A stretch of 64,000 bases of DNA. Source: Lycium barbarum (lineage: Eukaryota > Streptophyta > Magnoliopsida > Solanales > Solanaceae). Positions 1 to 9,407 of the stretch are shown here, piece after piece. A program made the position numbers and the translations under genes. The notes under the pieces were generated by a model that was not told the DNA's origin, ran no database searches, and saw only the letters and a list, made by a program, of their open reading frames with translations. Positions within the stretch are counted from its first letter, which is position 1. Each line of letters starts with the position of its first letter. The DNA lies in NCBI RefSeq assembly GCF_019175385.1, contig NC_083345.1, positions 122,887,657-122,951,656 of the forward strand, in the 5' to 3' direction.

Positions 1-280
1 TCCCATACTGTTATAAGAGGACGACTCATCACATTGACGACACTTTTAATAATGTGGATCAGTGTATCCCATACTGTTATAAGAAGACGGCTCATCACAT
101 TGACGACACTTTCAATAATCTGGATCAGTGTATCCCATACTGTTATAAGAAGACGACTCATCACATTGACGACACTTTCAATAATCTGGATCAGTGTATC
201 GCATACTGTTATAAGAAGAGGACTCATCGCATTTACGACACTTCCCATAATCTTGATCAGTCCAACGCACGCTTTTATTA
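1..280. repeat. 66-bp tandem repeat, at least four copies
   Basis: The phrase TCCCATACTGTTATAAGA recurs at 1, 67, 133 and, with one change, 199: a strict 66-bp period. It encodes the 22-residue repeats in the C-terminal part of the minus-strand gene. Sixty-six is twice the 33-bp period found earlier in the same gene, so both arrays are built on an 11-residue module. The array continues past the left edge. Confidence 0.95.
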
Positions 281-1043
281 GAAGATCCATCACAGTGAAC
301 AGTAATCCTAGATAGAAATAGCAACAGATCAAGAGAGATAGAACCAGCAGGGCAATTATGAGATAGGGTAAAGCTAAATGAAACCAATATTTAATTTTTT
401 CCACTCTTGTCTCAGGTGGAAACACCTCGTCGAACCAACTCACAATTGCCCCACATAAATTTTTCACTTGAAGACCAAAATTGTCAAGCACTAGAAACGC
501 TTGCCCAGCAAAATTCTTCAGCGGTACTAGCGCTTGACAACCAAAATTCTTCAGTGTTACAAATGCTTGGACACCGAAATTCTTCAGTGACACAAGCGCT
601 TGGACACCGAAATTTTTCAGCGTTACTAGCAGTTGCCAAAAACAATTCGCAAGTGTCAGTGGAACTTGCCCAAAAAAATTTTGCAAGGATAATAGCACTT
701 GCCAACCGAAATTTTTGAGGGACAGTAGCCCTTGCCCAAATAAATTTTGCAAGGATAGCAGCACTTGCCAACCGAAATTTTTGAGCGAAATTAGCCCTTG
801 TCCAGCAAAATTTACTAGCTTCATTAGTAGTTGCCCAACGAATTTTGGTATTATCAGTAGCACTTGCCAACCGAAATTTTTGAGCGAAATTAGCCCTTGT
901 CCAGCAAAATTTACTAGCTTCATTAGTAGTTGCCCAACAAATTTTGGCAATATCAGTAGCACTTGTCCACCAAAATTTAGCATCATCAGTAGCGCTTCCT
1001 TCAATTTCTCCATCAGAAAGCTCATCGCATCCTCCATACCCAT
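1..1043 (-). CDS. Long repeat-built membrane protein, 3'-partial (runs off left edge)
   Basis: Seen: an uninterrupted frame runs from the ATG at 1043 to base 3, 347 codons with no stop. Residues 1-16 are a short charged start (MGMEDAMSFLMEKLKE). Residues 17-192 are sixteen 11-residue repeats of the type L-x-x-L-K-N-F-G-x-Q (for example LLISLKNFGWQ). Residues 193-221 are a linker with EVFPPETRVEKIK. Residues 222-249 are a strong membrane span ending in CCYFY. From about residue 255 a 22-residue repeat follows (DTLIQIIESVVNVMSRLLIT), three or more copies, cut by the window edge. The alternative start at 1037 is two codons downstream. A TATA box lies 44 bases upstream. Inferred: a membrane protein with amphipathic or hydrophobic 11-mer helices, related to the three smaller genes to its right by the membrane span plus Cys pattern, orientation and promoter. 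I do not recognise a named family, and the function is unknown. The frame is long, in register with both repeat periods (33 and 66 bp) and free of stops, which argues for a real gene. Confidence 0.75.
   Translation of the reverse strand, partial: MGMEDAMSFLMEKLKEALLMMLNFGGQVLLILPKFVGQLLMKLVNFAGQGLISLKNFGWQVLLIIPKFVGQLLMKLVNFAGQGLISLKNFGWQVLLSLQNLFGQGLLSLKNFGWQVLLSLQNFFGQVPLTLANCFWQLLVTLKNFGVQALVSLKNFGVQAFVTLKNFGCQALVPLKNFAGQAFLVLDNFGLQVKNLCGAIVSWFDEVFPPETRVEKIKYWFHLALPYLIIALLVLSLLICCYFYLGLLFTVMDLLIKACVGLIKIMGSVVNAMSPLLITVCDTLIQIIESVVNVMSRLLITVWDTLIQIIESVVNVMSRLLITVWDTLIHIIKSVVNVMSRPLITVW
467..994. repeat. 33-bp tandem repeat, sixteen units
   Basis: Sixteen consecutive 33-bp units (528 bp), most opening CTTGCC or CTTGGA on the plus strand. 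They encode the 11-residue repeats of the minus-strand gene. Three-unit blocks at about 770-868 and 869-967 are nearly identical, showing recent multi-unit duplication inside the coding region. No unit breaks the reading frame. Confidence 0.95.
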
Positions 1044-1086
1044 TATTCTTTTACTCTCTTTCTCTCTCCAATAGGAAGCAAAAGAT

Positions 1087-1094
1087 TATTTATA
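1087..1094 (-). promoter_or_regulatory. TATA box of the repeat-protein gene
   Basis: TATAAATA on the minus strand, 44 bases upstream of the ATG at 1043. The same octamer sits 48 bases upstream of the paralogue starting at 3899, within similar context (ATAAATAATCT). The expected transcript leader is therefore very short, about 15-20 bases. Confidence 0.6.
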
Positions 1095-1189
1095 ATAAAG
1101 TGTGTCTCTCTCTATAAAATGATTTGTCGATATTTCCTAGTATTTCACATTCTATTTCTATTAGTACTACATATCATCATCCTTTCTCA

Positions 1190-1285
1190 TGGCATATTGG
1201 CATGTGGGATCCATCTTCCGCCCAACTTTAATGAAACAACCTTGGAGCATTAGTTGTCATTAATTAAAGCGACATCTTTGTTAAT
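1190..1285 (-). promoter_or_regulatory. Upstream block shared with other promoters of the family
   Basis: This stretch (minus strand: GGTTGTTTCATTAAAGTTGG, then GGAAGATGGATCCCAC, then CCATGAGAAAGG) is repeated in diverged form at 18940-19036, and more loosely at 7395-7440 upstream of the third gene. Inferred: part of the ancestral promoter duplicated along with the gene family. Confidence 0.4.
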
Positions 1286-1342
1286 CATGTTCACTTTTTT
1301 TTTTTTTTTTTTTTTCTTCTTTTTCTAGTACGAAAGATAATA

Positions 1343-1558
1343 TTCCCTCCGTTTCAATTTATACGAACCCATTTGACTGGGCACGACATTTAAGAAAGAG
1401 GGAAGATTTTTGAAACTTGTGGTTCAAAATAAGTCTTGAAAATTTGTTTGGATGTAAATCATTCATAAAGTGAATTTGTTTTCAAATTAAGAAAGAGGTC
1501 ATTCATTTTAACACGGACTAAAAAGGAAATAAACTCAAACAAATTGAAACAGAGAGAG
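1343..1558. mobile_element. Stowaway-type MITE
   Basis: Terminal inverted repeats TTCCCTCCGTTTCAATTT and, reversed, CTCTCTCTGTTTCAATTT, flanked by TA on both sides as expected for Tc1/mariner-type insertion. 216 bp, non-coding. A poly-T run lies just left of it (about 1298-1315). Confidence 0.8.
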
Positions 1559-1669
1559 TACTAATATTTTCACTTTCTTTATTTTTCCTTTTTTCGTATA
1601 GTATAAAACTTTCATGACTAAAAACATATTCTTTTGCTTTAGGAACACAATTATTTAGCTACATAGGAT

Positions 1670-2323
1670 TAGGGCTGGGCGTTTAGTCGGTTCGGTTCGG
1701 TTTTTCGATTTCGGTTCGTAAAATATAGGAACCGAAACCGAACTGAAATAACTTCAATTCGATTCGGTTTTTGCAAGTTCGGTTAGATTTTTTCGGTCGA
1801 TTTTTTCGGTTTAGATATGAATGACATGGTTAAGCGTCAATTTAACAGAAACCAAATGACAATCAATCTATTATTCTCTCTGTCCAATCTTTAGCTACAC
1901 GAAGTTCTTAATATTGTAATGTCAACCATGAAGGCAAAAGTATAAACAATAGCTCAAGAAATAAACACTGAAATAGGAAAACCAAATTAAACCATCAAAT
2001 CAGTGATTAAAAGGCAACAAGTAGAAGCTTAAACAAGTCCACAAATGTGAAAAGAAATGAACTGGTAGTATCATCGCTGCATGCTGAAACTATAACTACC
2101 AAAACTCACATTCAAAATATACTTCAAAAAATCCAGGTAGTATGAAATATTACAAGGAAGATCTGGATCAATTTCACGTATCAGCCGGTAGGAATAAGTG
2201 CTACCATATCATTGCCAGAATGCAAAAGGCTGTAACCAGGATCTTTTGGTAACCTTATAGTTTGAACCACATCTCGTGCATTCCAAGCGATATCCCACAA
2301 GCCAGCTGCAGAATACACACTTG

Positions 2324-2378
<55 letters not shown>

Positions 2379-2583
2379 TGTATAATATATGTTTCAAGAA
2401 AAAAAGGCTCGTTAAAATTCGATTTTCCGGTTTAACCGATTTAATTTTTGCACAAACCAAATTATTGAAATCTTATAAATTTAAATCGAACCGAACTGAA
2501 TAAACCGAAAAACCGAAACTAAAATTAATTTCGGTTCGGTTCAATCGATTTTTTCAGTTTGAACCATATTATGCCCCGCCCTA
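1670..2583. mobile_element. hAT-like non-autonomous element, 8-bp target duplication
   Basis: Starts TAGGGCTGGGC and ends with the inverse of TAGGGCGGGGC. Flanks are CATAGGAT (1662-1669) and CATAGGAC (2584-2591), 7 of 8 identical. Subterminal regions are rich in GGTTCGGTT/AACCGAACC motifs on both sides, as in the element at 53836-54562. About 914 bp, no transposase. Short frames inside it follow the TA microsatellite and are not genes. Confidence 0.7.
2325..2375. repeat. (TA)n microsatellite
   Basis: About 25 uninterrupted TA units inside the hAT-like element. It creates Tyr/Ile-alternating false reading frames on both strands. Confidence 0.95.
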
Positions 2584-2591
2584 CATAGGAC

Positions 2592-3554
2592 ACATCCTTC
2601 GTGACTACAAGTCTAGACGTACTATTCGACTACCTAGGGCCAAAAGGAAGAATAAAAGAACAAAAAAGACAAAATTGTTATAAAATAATAAAATTAAAAT
2701 GCAAGAGAACATATGTATGAAAGAGACTTGAAGATTGATATGATTTCTTTCACTTCTGTATATCTCTTCCATAGGACATGAGTGGTCCTATTTATAAGAA
2801 AACTAATTTAGTAATACATTTGGTGATCACTAACTAAAAGATAACTTTATTTTAGTGATCACTAACTAAAAGATAACTTACTTTGGTGATCACTAAAGTA
2901 CTTGAATGATACATGGACATTCACTATTAAATATTATTTACAACAAAAATGAAGTAACTTAATAATGAAGAATCAATGTGTAAATAGCTAAGGAGAGTCA
3001 AGTTCAGTGTCATGAAAGTAAATAACTGGCTCCTTCCTGGCCCTTCCATAGTTTTCTTGTTGCTTCTTTTAAACTTCCAGAGAAGCTTAAACACACTTCC
3101 AAAAGATATAGTGCTGCACATTCCTAGACCTGCATCTACATCTCACTTGAACATGTCATAATTCAAGTGGCTAAATAAATTTACTAACATCTTTAACAGG
3201 TTGTCGATGTAATTAGCCTTTTAAAAAAAACATATTACAACAAAATTATTAACAAATATATTGAGTGGATTTTTAAGTACCAATGCAAGTTTCGGATAAA
3301 ATTATTGGATTTTACCGAATCGCCAGCAGAATTGTAACTCTACCCCTAATGACAAGTACCCTTGTATGCATTTTTAATCAAAAATATCAAATTCAAATCA
3401 TGAGAATGAAATCGCATTTGGCTAGAAACAGTTAACCCCATAACCTAAAGAGGGCACCCTACTTAATATCAATGTATATATAAAAGCTAAATGCAGGAAA
3501 CAATGCCTTGTGCTAGCTAGCTTGTTACAATTACTTGACGCTAGTACAAAAAGC
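2592..3554. other. Intergenic stretch with a short tandem duplication
   Basis: No gene seen. At 2820-2895 a unit of about 31 bases containing TGATCACTAACTAAAAGATA occurs twice, followed by a partial third copy. Otherwise AT-rich, unclassified sequence leading into the 3' side of the gene at 3899. Confidence 0.6.
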
Positions 3555-3710
3555 TTAACTTGAAAAAGAGACCTCATTAATTATACTTAATTGACCAAAT
3601 AAACTTATAAGCACAAAGCTGAACGCAATTAAAATACTTTGGATATCAAAACTATGCTTTCTTGTTCCTGAGCGCGGAGCTCTCATCATGTTTACGTTTC
3701 CCTTATTCCC

Positions 3711-3899
3711 TCAGCAGCAGCAACAACACATCATGATAATGAATAACAAAATCAACACCAACGCAATTGAAATGGTAAAGGCCATAATTGGTGTTTCCAT
3801 CCAAATAATATTCACCATATCTACTGCTGATTTCAACTTCTCCACTACTTCACCTTTCTTTATGTTTCCTACCTTCAATTCGTCAGTTCCAAATTCCAT
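3711..3899 (-). CDS. Small one-span membrane protein, tail cut by a TGA
   Basis: Seen: 62 codons from the ATG at 3899: an N-terminal charged part (MEFGTDELKVGNIKK), a linker to IIWMETP, one membrane span (about residues 38-57) and a final run MMCCCCC, then TGA. Reading on past the stop in the same frame gives GNKGNVNMMRAPRSGTRK, which aligns with the tail of the next paralogue (GNKRNLKMTRPPGRRNNN). The aligned residue there is Arg, so CGA to TGA is the simplest change. Downstream the frame stays open to a TAA at 3555-3557. A TATA box lies 48 bases upstream. Inferred: a recently truncated member of the tandem family, or still active as a shorter protein. The family has no name I recognise. Confidence 0.6.
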   Translation of the reverse strand: MEFGTDELKVGNIKKGEVVEKLKSAVDMVNIIWMETPIMAFTISIALVLILLFIIMMCCCCC

Positions 3900-3946
3900 G
3901 TCTCTAATAACAAGTAGTAACTAGAATCTTTAACAGTAAAGCAGAT

Positions 3947-3954
3947 TATTTATA
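3947..3954 (-). promoter_or_regulatory. TATA box of the second family member
   Basis: TATAAATA on the minus strand, 48 bases from the ATG at 3899. Sequence and spacing match the box of the gene at 1043. Confidence 0.6.
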
Positions 3955-4217
3955 GATTATAATTAGTGTAGTATTATAGTACTAAACACATGCATAATCG
4001 ATAGGGAACATTTATTGTTCTTGACTGTCCACTTCGCTTCCCCTTGTTCTCCATTGGAAATTACATAAATTTAATGTGGGAATTAAATGCAATAAAATGC
4101 ACATTATTATTTGTTAATATCAAGGGTCACCGTGGAAGGATTACTACATTCACACATCCACTAATCGGCAAGAAGCTGAATTTTAATTTCCTGAAATGTG
4201 CATTTTTTTTAATAACT

Positions 4218-4449
4218 CTCTGCGTATATTTTTACTTGTTCACTATATTAAAAATATTTTTTTAGCATATTAAGAGAAAAATATTTTTCATTTTTACCCT
4301 TAGTCTTAATTACTTATTCCACAAATCATTTTTCAAGATCTAAGACTAAACATCAATTAATATGGGTAATGTGGTAAAATACTCATTTCAATTATTATTT
4401 CTTAAAAGATGTATAAAGTCCAAACTGGACAAGTAAATGTGAACGATTA
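4218..4449. mobile_element. Degraded Stowaway-like MITE
   Basis: Contains TTTTTACTTGTTCACTAT at the left and GGACAAGTAAATGTGAAC at the right, the same internal motifs as the well-preserved copy at 62141-62402. The terminal CTCCCTCC motif has decayed. Confidence 0.45.
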
Positions 4450-4756
4450 TATGTTACTAAAAATAGCCCAAATATAATATATTTTCTAGTTAAACAGATC
4501 AAAATCACAAGTCTTATTGATTTGAAAATTAAATGTATTGAGTTATTCAGTACAAGGAATCAGAATTTACTAATTACTAAAAGATCAGAATAGTATTTTC
4601 CATTTACCCTTTTTTTTTTAACCAAAAAAAAAAAAAACTTTTAACACCTTGGAGTATAATAGTCACTTCATGCAAGTGCCTTTCATTATTTTCTAGTTAC
4701 AATTTTTCAGTGAAAAATGAAAAAATAAACTTGCGAATAATTAACGAAGGTCAATG

Positions 4757-4796
4757 CACATAAGAGGAAGGACCGCACATAAGAGGAAGGACCACA
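4757..4796. repeat. 20-bp direct duplication
   Basis: The unit GCACATAAGAGGAAGGACC is present twice in direct succession with one changed base at the border. Confidence 0.8.
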
Positions 4797-5663
4797 CGAG
4801 CTCACGTATATGAAAAAATATTCTAATTGCGAACTAGCTTCTTGAGCTTGAATTATAAAGTTTAAAATATGTTGATCTTAATTTCATCATGTATATGTTA
4901 ATTAAAGTTTCTTAAAGTCCCCCATAGTTAATGAAGAACCTAATTCATGGCTGGTAGTCTGGTACATTTTCATAAAGTGACCACTTTTCTACAATAGTTT
5001 TCACTTTTTCTTTTTACATTTTCCTTCCTTTTTCATCAACTTATTCTACGAGGGAAGCTTTGAAGTTTGAAACACAATTTTATTCAGCTAATTAAAGCTT
5101 GGCATGTGGAACAGTGGAAGAGAAAAACAATTGATTGAATCCCAATTTTCTCCCTAAATTAGTTCTCTGTTTCTTTGTTTAATTTCTATTGTCGTCTAAC
5201 ATTTTGCATTCCTGCCGTGGAAAATGTTTGTCCAATGATTCAAAATTATTTCGACAAAAAACGCTTCTTAAAATAATGCATAACCAAACAAACTCAGGGT
5301 GTTAAATGGGCTGTATTTTGAATGGGTAAAATTACGTTGAGTTAATAAATGAACGAGTTGCTTTGCTGAAGTGAATTGAGCTAAAAGGCGGGTCATAACC
5401 CAGCCTACCTAATTTTTACTAAATTTTAATATCCTTTATTCTTTTACAGGTTTATACATGCCTAATAAGACTTTTTTATTATTATGTTAATATATAACAT
5501 ATCAAATAAAAATCTTCTTGAAACTATATTGACAAGATTTCGATAGATCAGTTTTGGCTACATATCAGCCTAAAGTTTGGATAAGCTGAAATGGGCTGGT
5601 CAAATGACCTGACCCCAAACTTAATTAGATTGAAGGGTCATATTTTCATGAGCTTATTTTGAT

Positions 5664-6648
5664 AGGGAATTTACTTGGGATAAATAACATATAAGTGGTA
5701 TTTATATTTAATAACTATACTTTACTTTAATTACATCTGGTAGCTAAATGTTGTATTTTAATTATACAAGGTAACTAATACATAACTCTCTCTCTCACAT
5801 CTGCTCTCTTCCCTCACCTTATCTGTCGCCCATCTCCTCTTTTCCACTCTTTTGTCTTCCTCTCCATCTTCTCCGGCGAGTCTAACAGCCACAGCCGTCA
5901 AACCACCCTTAAACACCGTCGAAACACCGCCTCAGCCTCCGCGAGTGTATTTTCTCGTCCTACATTTTCCAGGTTTTGTACTACAGGATTACCTAGCGAT
6001 ATCATCATTGAAGTTGAAGATATGACCTTCCATCTTCACAAGGTTGGTCAGTTGCCTGTTGAATAAATTTGATTCGAGCTACTAATATGTTTCTTATGGC
6101 CGGAATCTATGGACAATTCATGGCCAATTGACCGATTTGTTCTTAGGACTGAGTGTATTTTCTCATATCTAAGTGTAATTTTCTCATATTTAAGTGTATT
6201 TCATTTCTTGTATTTCAGATCTTAATGTATTTTATTTTTTGTATCACAAATTTGAGTGTATTTTATTTCTTCCATCTCAAATCTGAATTTATTTGAGTGT
6301 ATTCCTTATTTTTTTAGTGTAAAATTCAGTATTTCTTTATGTATTCTTCGCCTGTATTTCAAAGGAGATTTCTTTGTACACAAATAAAAGTGAATTTGAA
6401 TACAACTAAATATCCCTATATTTTTTTTGTATTTATTTTGTTTGAATACAACCGAATTTAAATACAATAAGTTGAATACAGTGTAAAAGCAGCTACGAAA
6501 GAATACAACCGAATTGAATAGAGCGAAATACAGCCAAATTGGAATACAACCAAATTTGACACGTTACTGTAGCTACAAAATGTAATTAGTAAAAGTGTAG
6601 CTATGCCTTAAAAAAAAACTAAAGTGTAGTCATTTGTGAAAATTCCCC
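5664..6648. mobile_element. Pack-MULE-like element, 9-bp target duplication
   Basis: Termini AGGGAATTTAC at the left and, reversed, GGGGAATTTTCAC at the right. A perfect 9-base duplication TATTTTGAT flanks it (5655-5663 and 6649-6657), the size expected for Mutator-like elements. The interior carries a plant gene fragment (BTB/NPH3, see 5974-6042) and subterminal tracts of GTGTATTT and GAATACAACCGAA repeats. The same tracts occur in the element at about 31579-33224. No transposase seen. Confidence 0.75.
5974..6042 (+). pseudogene. Captured BTB/NPH3-protein exon fragment
   Basis: Seen: 23 codons containing GLPSDIIIEVEDMTFHLHK, directly followed by a GT splice-donor-like context (CACAAG then GTTGGT). 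Upstream bases end in TTTCCAG, an acceptor-like sequence. Known: GLPSD-(I/V)-x-(I/V)-E-V-x-D-M-x-F-H-L-H-K is characteristic of the N-terminal BTB domain of plant NPH3/RPT2-type proteins. Inferred: genomic exon plus flanking intron captured by the surrounding MULE. It is not a functional gene, because the frame ends at 6064-6066 without the rest of the domain. Upstream (5860-5960) Ser/Pro-rich coding-like DNA may also derive from the donor gene. Confidence 0.65.
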
Positions 6649-6657
6649 TATTTTGAT

Positions 6658-6972
6658 GCCACAAAAACAAACTCATAATAAAGAAAAAAAAGCATAGATC
6701 TGATCTCAATCACAATATTTTGAGAAAACCTCAAGATGCCCAAATTAGGTTTCTTGGAATGGAAATAAGATTGAGGCCTATTTTCAAAAGATAGGTAAAA
6801 TATTTACTTGCATCGAATGTTTACATTAAACTAAACAATTTAACCTTTGTAATTAAAAAAAAAAAAAAAAGAGAACACATATTACTTCATCATATGATAA
6901 ATATGTATAGGTAAAACATACATCTTGTGTTCATTGACTTAGAATAAACACTCGATCGATACGAGTAAATTT
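6658..6972. other. Intergenic, nothing recognised
   Basis: AT-rich stretch with one A-tract (about 6853-6869). It lies downstream (minus strand) of the gene ending at 6973. No coding sequence or element ends found. Confidence 0.5.
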
Positions 6973-7236
6973 TTACCTAGAATACCTTGATATCCTCGCA
7001 TTATTATTCCTGCGGCCTGGAGGTCTCGTCATCTTCAAATTTCTCTTATTCCCTCTACAGCAGCAACGACAAATAAAGGACAACAAAATCAGCACCAACC
7101 CAATTAAAATGGTAATGGTTACTGGTGATTCCATCCAAATTTTCACCAAATCAGAATTTTTAAGTGTCTCCTTTGCATTTTCCATTGCAGCTTTCCTTAT
7201 GCTTCCTACCTTCAATTCGTCCAGTGAGTATTCCAT
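6973..7236 (-). CDS. Small one-span Cys-rich membrane protein, most intact of the family
   Basis: Seen: 87 codons from the ATG at 7236 to the TAA at 6973. The N-terminal part (MEYSLDELKVGSIRKAAMEN) is predicted helical. A span lies at about residues 38-54 (TITILIGLVLILLSFI), followed at once by CRCCCRGNKRN and a basic tail ending PGRRNNNARISRYSR. It shares DELKVG(S/N)I(R/K)K, (I)WMESP and the Cys-then-basic tail with the gene at 3899, and the tail with the gene at 9746. The last codons (TCTAGG then TAA) could alternatively be a splice donor (AG/GTAAAA) leading to a further exon, since the paralogue at 9408 has 16 more residues. The Cys cluster after the span could be lipid-modified on the cytosolic side (inference). 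No TATA box was recognised upstream. The family is unnamed to me. Confidence 0.65.
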   Translation of the reverse strand: MEYSLDELKVGSIRKAAMENAKETLKNSDLVKIWMESPVTITILIGLVLILLSFICRCCCRGNKRNLKMTRPPGRRNNNARISRYSR

Positions 7237-7351
7237 GTCTCTCTACTCTTTCTTGAAGAAAACTACTGGCTTTTTTTTTTCCTCCTTTGACAGAATTTTC
7301 ATTTAAAAATTAGGAGGAACAACAGTGTTCATAAAGTTTGTCAAAGTTTTT

Positions 7352-7397
7352 TGATATTAATTCTCATCACTAGTGATATTAATTCTCATCACTAGTC
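7352..7397. repeat. 23-bp tandem duplication in the upstream region
   Basis: GATATTAATTCTCATCACTA occurs twice at a 23-base period about 120-160 bases upstream of the gene starting at 7236. It may affect promoter spacing. Confidence 0.85.
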
Positions 7398-7761
7398 CCA
7401 CCTAACTTTGATGTAACGACATTAATTATTGGACCGGTGCAGTCATATAGTGACAACATTGTTAGATTGCGGATGCACCGCGATCCCCCTTCATTTTTTT
7501 TTTTTTTTTTTTAGGATAAGTGGTAGATAAAAATATTGAAATAAATAAATAAAAGAAATGACGTAGATTGAGCTACGTTATATTCTAAACTTGCAATTTT
7601 CTTATTGATTGGTCAATTTCTGTTATTTCTCTTTTAAGAGTAGTTGCATGTAGGACCAAATAGAGACTTCAAATATGATGTAACAGACAGGTAAAATAGT
7701 CGGCCATAGCTACATGATGGTTTATTTACAATTGTAATAATCTATTTTACAGTCTAATATA
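7398..7761. other. Upstream flank, little recognised
   Basis: Contains a block (7395-7440) loosely similar to the promoter segments at 1190-1285 and 18940-19036, then a poly-T tract (7495-7512). No gene seen. Confidence 0.4.
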
Positions 7762-8010
7762 CTCCCTCCATTTCAATTTATGTGAATTTATTTAATTGGG
7801 CACGGGATTTAAGAAAAAAAAGAATCTTTTTTTGTTCTTTTTGAACTTGTGGTACAAAATGAGGCGTACGCGCGCGCGTGCGCACTCATATATATTGTGT
7901 GGTTATAAATCATTGCATAAAAGTAAATTGTTTCCCAATATGAAAATGAGTCATTCTTTTTTACATAGACTGAAAAGGAAATAGGTTTACATAAATTGAA
8001 ACGGATAAAG
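7762..8010. mobile_element. Stowaway-type MITE
   Basis: Begins CTCCCTCCATTTCAATTT and ends with the inverted AAATTGAAACGGATAAAG, flanked by TA on both sides. Internal TTGGGCACGGGATTTAAGA matches the copy at 1343-1558. It contains a short CG-rich run (GCGCGCGTGCGC) near 7870. Confidence 0.8.
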
Positions 8011-8672
8011 TATTATTTATTCATTTGAAAAAATAAAAAAGTTTTCAACAAGAGGTATAATAATGTACTTAAATTGTGTTTCACTAATATTATTCAAATA
8101 AGATAGTAGTATGTTTCATGAGCTAAGTTTTTAGGACTGAATTACACATTCATTTCTTATCAAATTCTGTTGCAATTGTTTTCACTTTTTCATTTTTCCC
8201 TATTTGATATACTCACGACTTTCATGGTTAGGCCGAAAGCTTAAAAACGCAATCAATTTAACTAAAGCTGGTGAGTGGAGGAATGTAATGGAATGAATCC
8301 CATTTAATTAAAAAAAAAAAAAAAAAGTTAAAATGAATCCAAATTTGTCCCATTTTAATTCTGATTTTGGCTAATATACTTATAAGATATGAGCTAAAAT
8401 TACGATGAATCATCCCCTTAATCTAACGCTACTCAAACGTGCAGGGCTTGCACAACAAAAGTACCTTCTTTTTTTTTTCTTTTTTTTTTCTCTCCTTCAA
8501 AATCACTAGTTTCCGTACTCAGTTCTTTTTGCAATTCACATAATATTACAAGAACCCGAAACACATACATGAACTATATATATCCGCAATAAATCAGGAA
8601 ATAATAATCAAGCTTTTTGCAATACAAAATCAAACTACTTGACAAAATATATACTGAAATAAAAAAATATCA
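8011..8672. other. Intergenic, homopolymer-rich
   Basis: No gene seen. Poly-A (8310-8326) and poly-T/CT-rich (8466-8495) tracts, otherwise AT-rich unclassified sequence. Confidence 0.5.
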
Positions 8673-8675
8673 CCG

Positions 8676-8985
8676 CACTACAAGAAAGTATAGAAATCGC
8701 AACAATTTTTTTTATATTTGACAACAACTTAATTTTATTGTTGGCAAACGATTTTTTTGTTGCCAAAGAATTTATTTTTGTTGCCATAGTATTGATTATT
8801 GTTGCAAAAAGTACTTTTGGCAACAAACAAAAAAAAGTTGTTGCACGTTGTTACAATAACAGCCGTTGGGAAAAGTTCATGCAACAATTTTTTTTTTTTT
8901 TGTTGCCAAAAATACTTTTTGCAACAATAATCAATCTATGGCAGCAAAAAAAAAATTATTGCCAGATATATTTTTTCTTGTAGTG
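8676..8985. mobile_element. CACTA-type MITE, 3-bp target duplication
   Basis: Ends are CACTACAAGAAA at the left and its inverse TTTCTTGTAGTG at the right, with the 3-base duplication CCG at 8673-8675 and 8986-8988. This is the hallmark of the CACTA (En/Spm) superfamily. 310 bp. Subterminal TTGTTGCCAAA/TTTGGCAACAA motifs occur in both orientations. Too small to encode a transposase. Confidence 0.9.
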
Positions 8986-8988
8986 CCG

Positions 8989-9407
8989 CTAAGAGATGTT
9001 GCGACATAGATAAGATCCTCCAATCTAACTCAAATATTTCGAACTAAAAAAATATGAACAAACCCTTCATAGGAAGCAAAATCGGACGTAGGTACCGGAT
9101 ACAAAATAGTTATAACAAAATATATATATCCGCAAATATATAATTCAAAAAATAATATTAAGGCAAACGTACTGCAATACACAACAAAATTACGACTACA
9201 AAACATATTGTACCTAAAAAGGAAACATATACATATAAGGATATTACTTGGTAGGATAGTTTTGTCGGATAAATGCGATCTCTTCCTCCTTAATCATAAA
9301 TTTTCTAGTTCAAACTTGAAAATGAAGAAATTTCTGATTGGGAGCATAATCGGACCAGCAAATACCAAATATCAAATGATCATACCAAAATATATAGGAT
9401 ATCGAAA
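8989..9407. other. Intergenic, nothing recognised
   Basis: AT-rich stretch. Similar phrases (ATATATATCCGCAA, CAATACA.AA.CAAA) occur at 8577-8640 and 9119-9190, so this may be a diverged local duplication with the CACTA element between the copies. Confidence 0.4.

Larger units (their letters stand above)
3960..5654. other. Intergenic stretch, MITE debris
   Basis: No gene seen. It contains a degraded MITE (4218-4449), a 20-base duplication (4757-4796), poly-A/poly-T tracts (about 4611-4637) and, from about 5290, a GGGTGTTAAATGGGC block resembling one end of a hAT-type element for which no matching second end was found. Confidence 0.5.

Noticed and set aside
178..387. Minus-strand Cys-rich repeat peptide (KCRKCDESSSYNS type) with a possible splice acceptor
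   Set aside because: In this frame three of the four repeat copies contain TGA or TAA, whereas the neighbouring frame is open across all copies.
1..994. CRISPR-like array
   Set aside because: Direct 66/33-bp repeats have no unique spacers, the repeats are coding, and the DNA is plant nuclear. The same applies to the array at 47507-48240.
34..1074. Several open frames on both strands over the 66- and 33-bp arrays (plus 34-315, 407-718, 715-1074; minus 484-870)
   Set aside because: They are shadows of the continuous minus-strand frame 1043-3. Repeat periods divisible by three keep other frames open too, but none of these has a membrane span, a promoter or continuity across both arrays.
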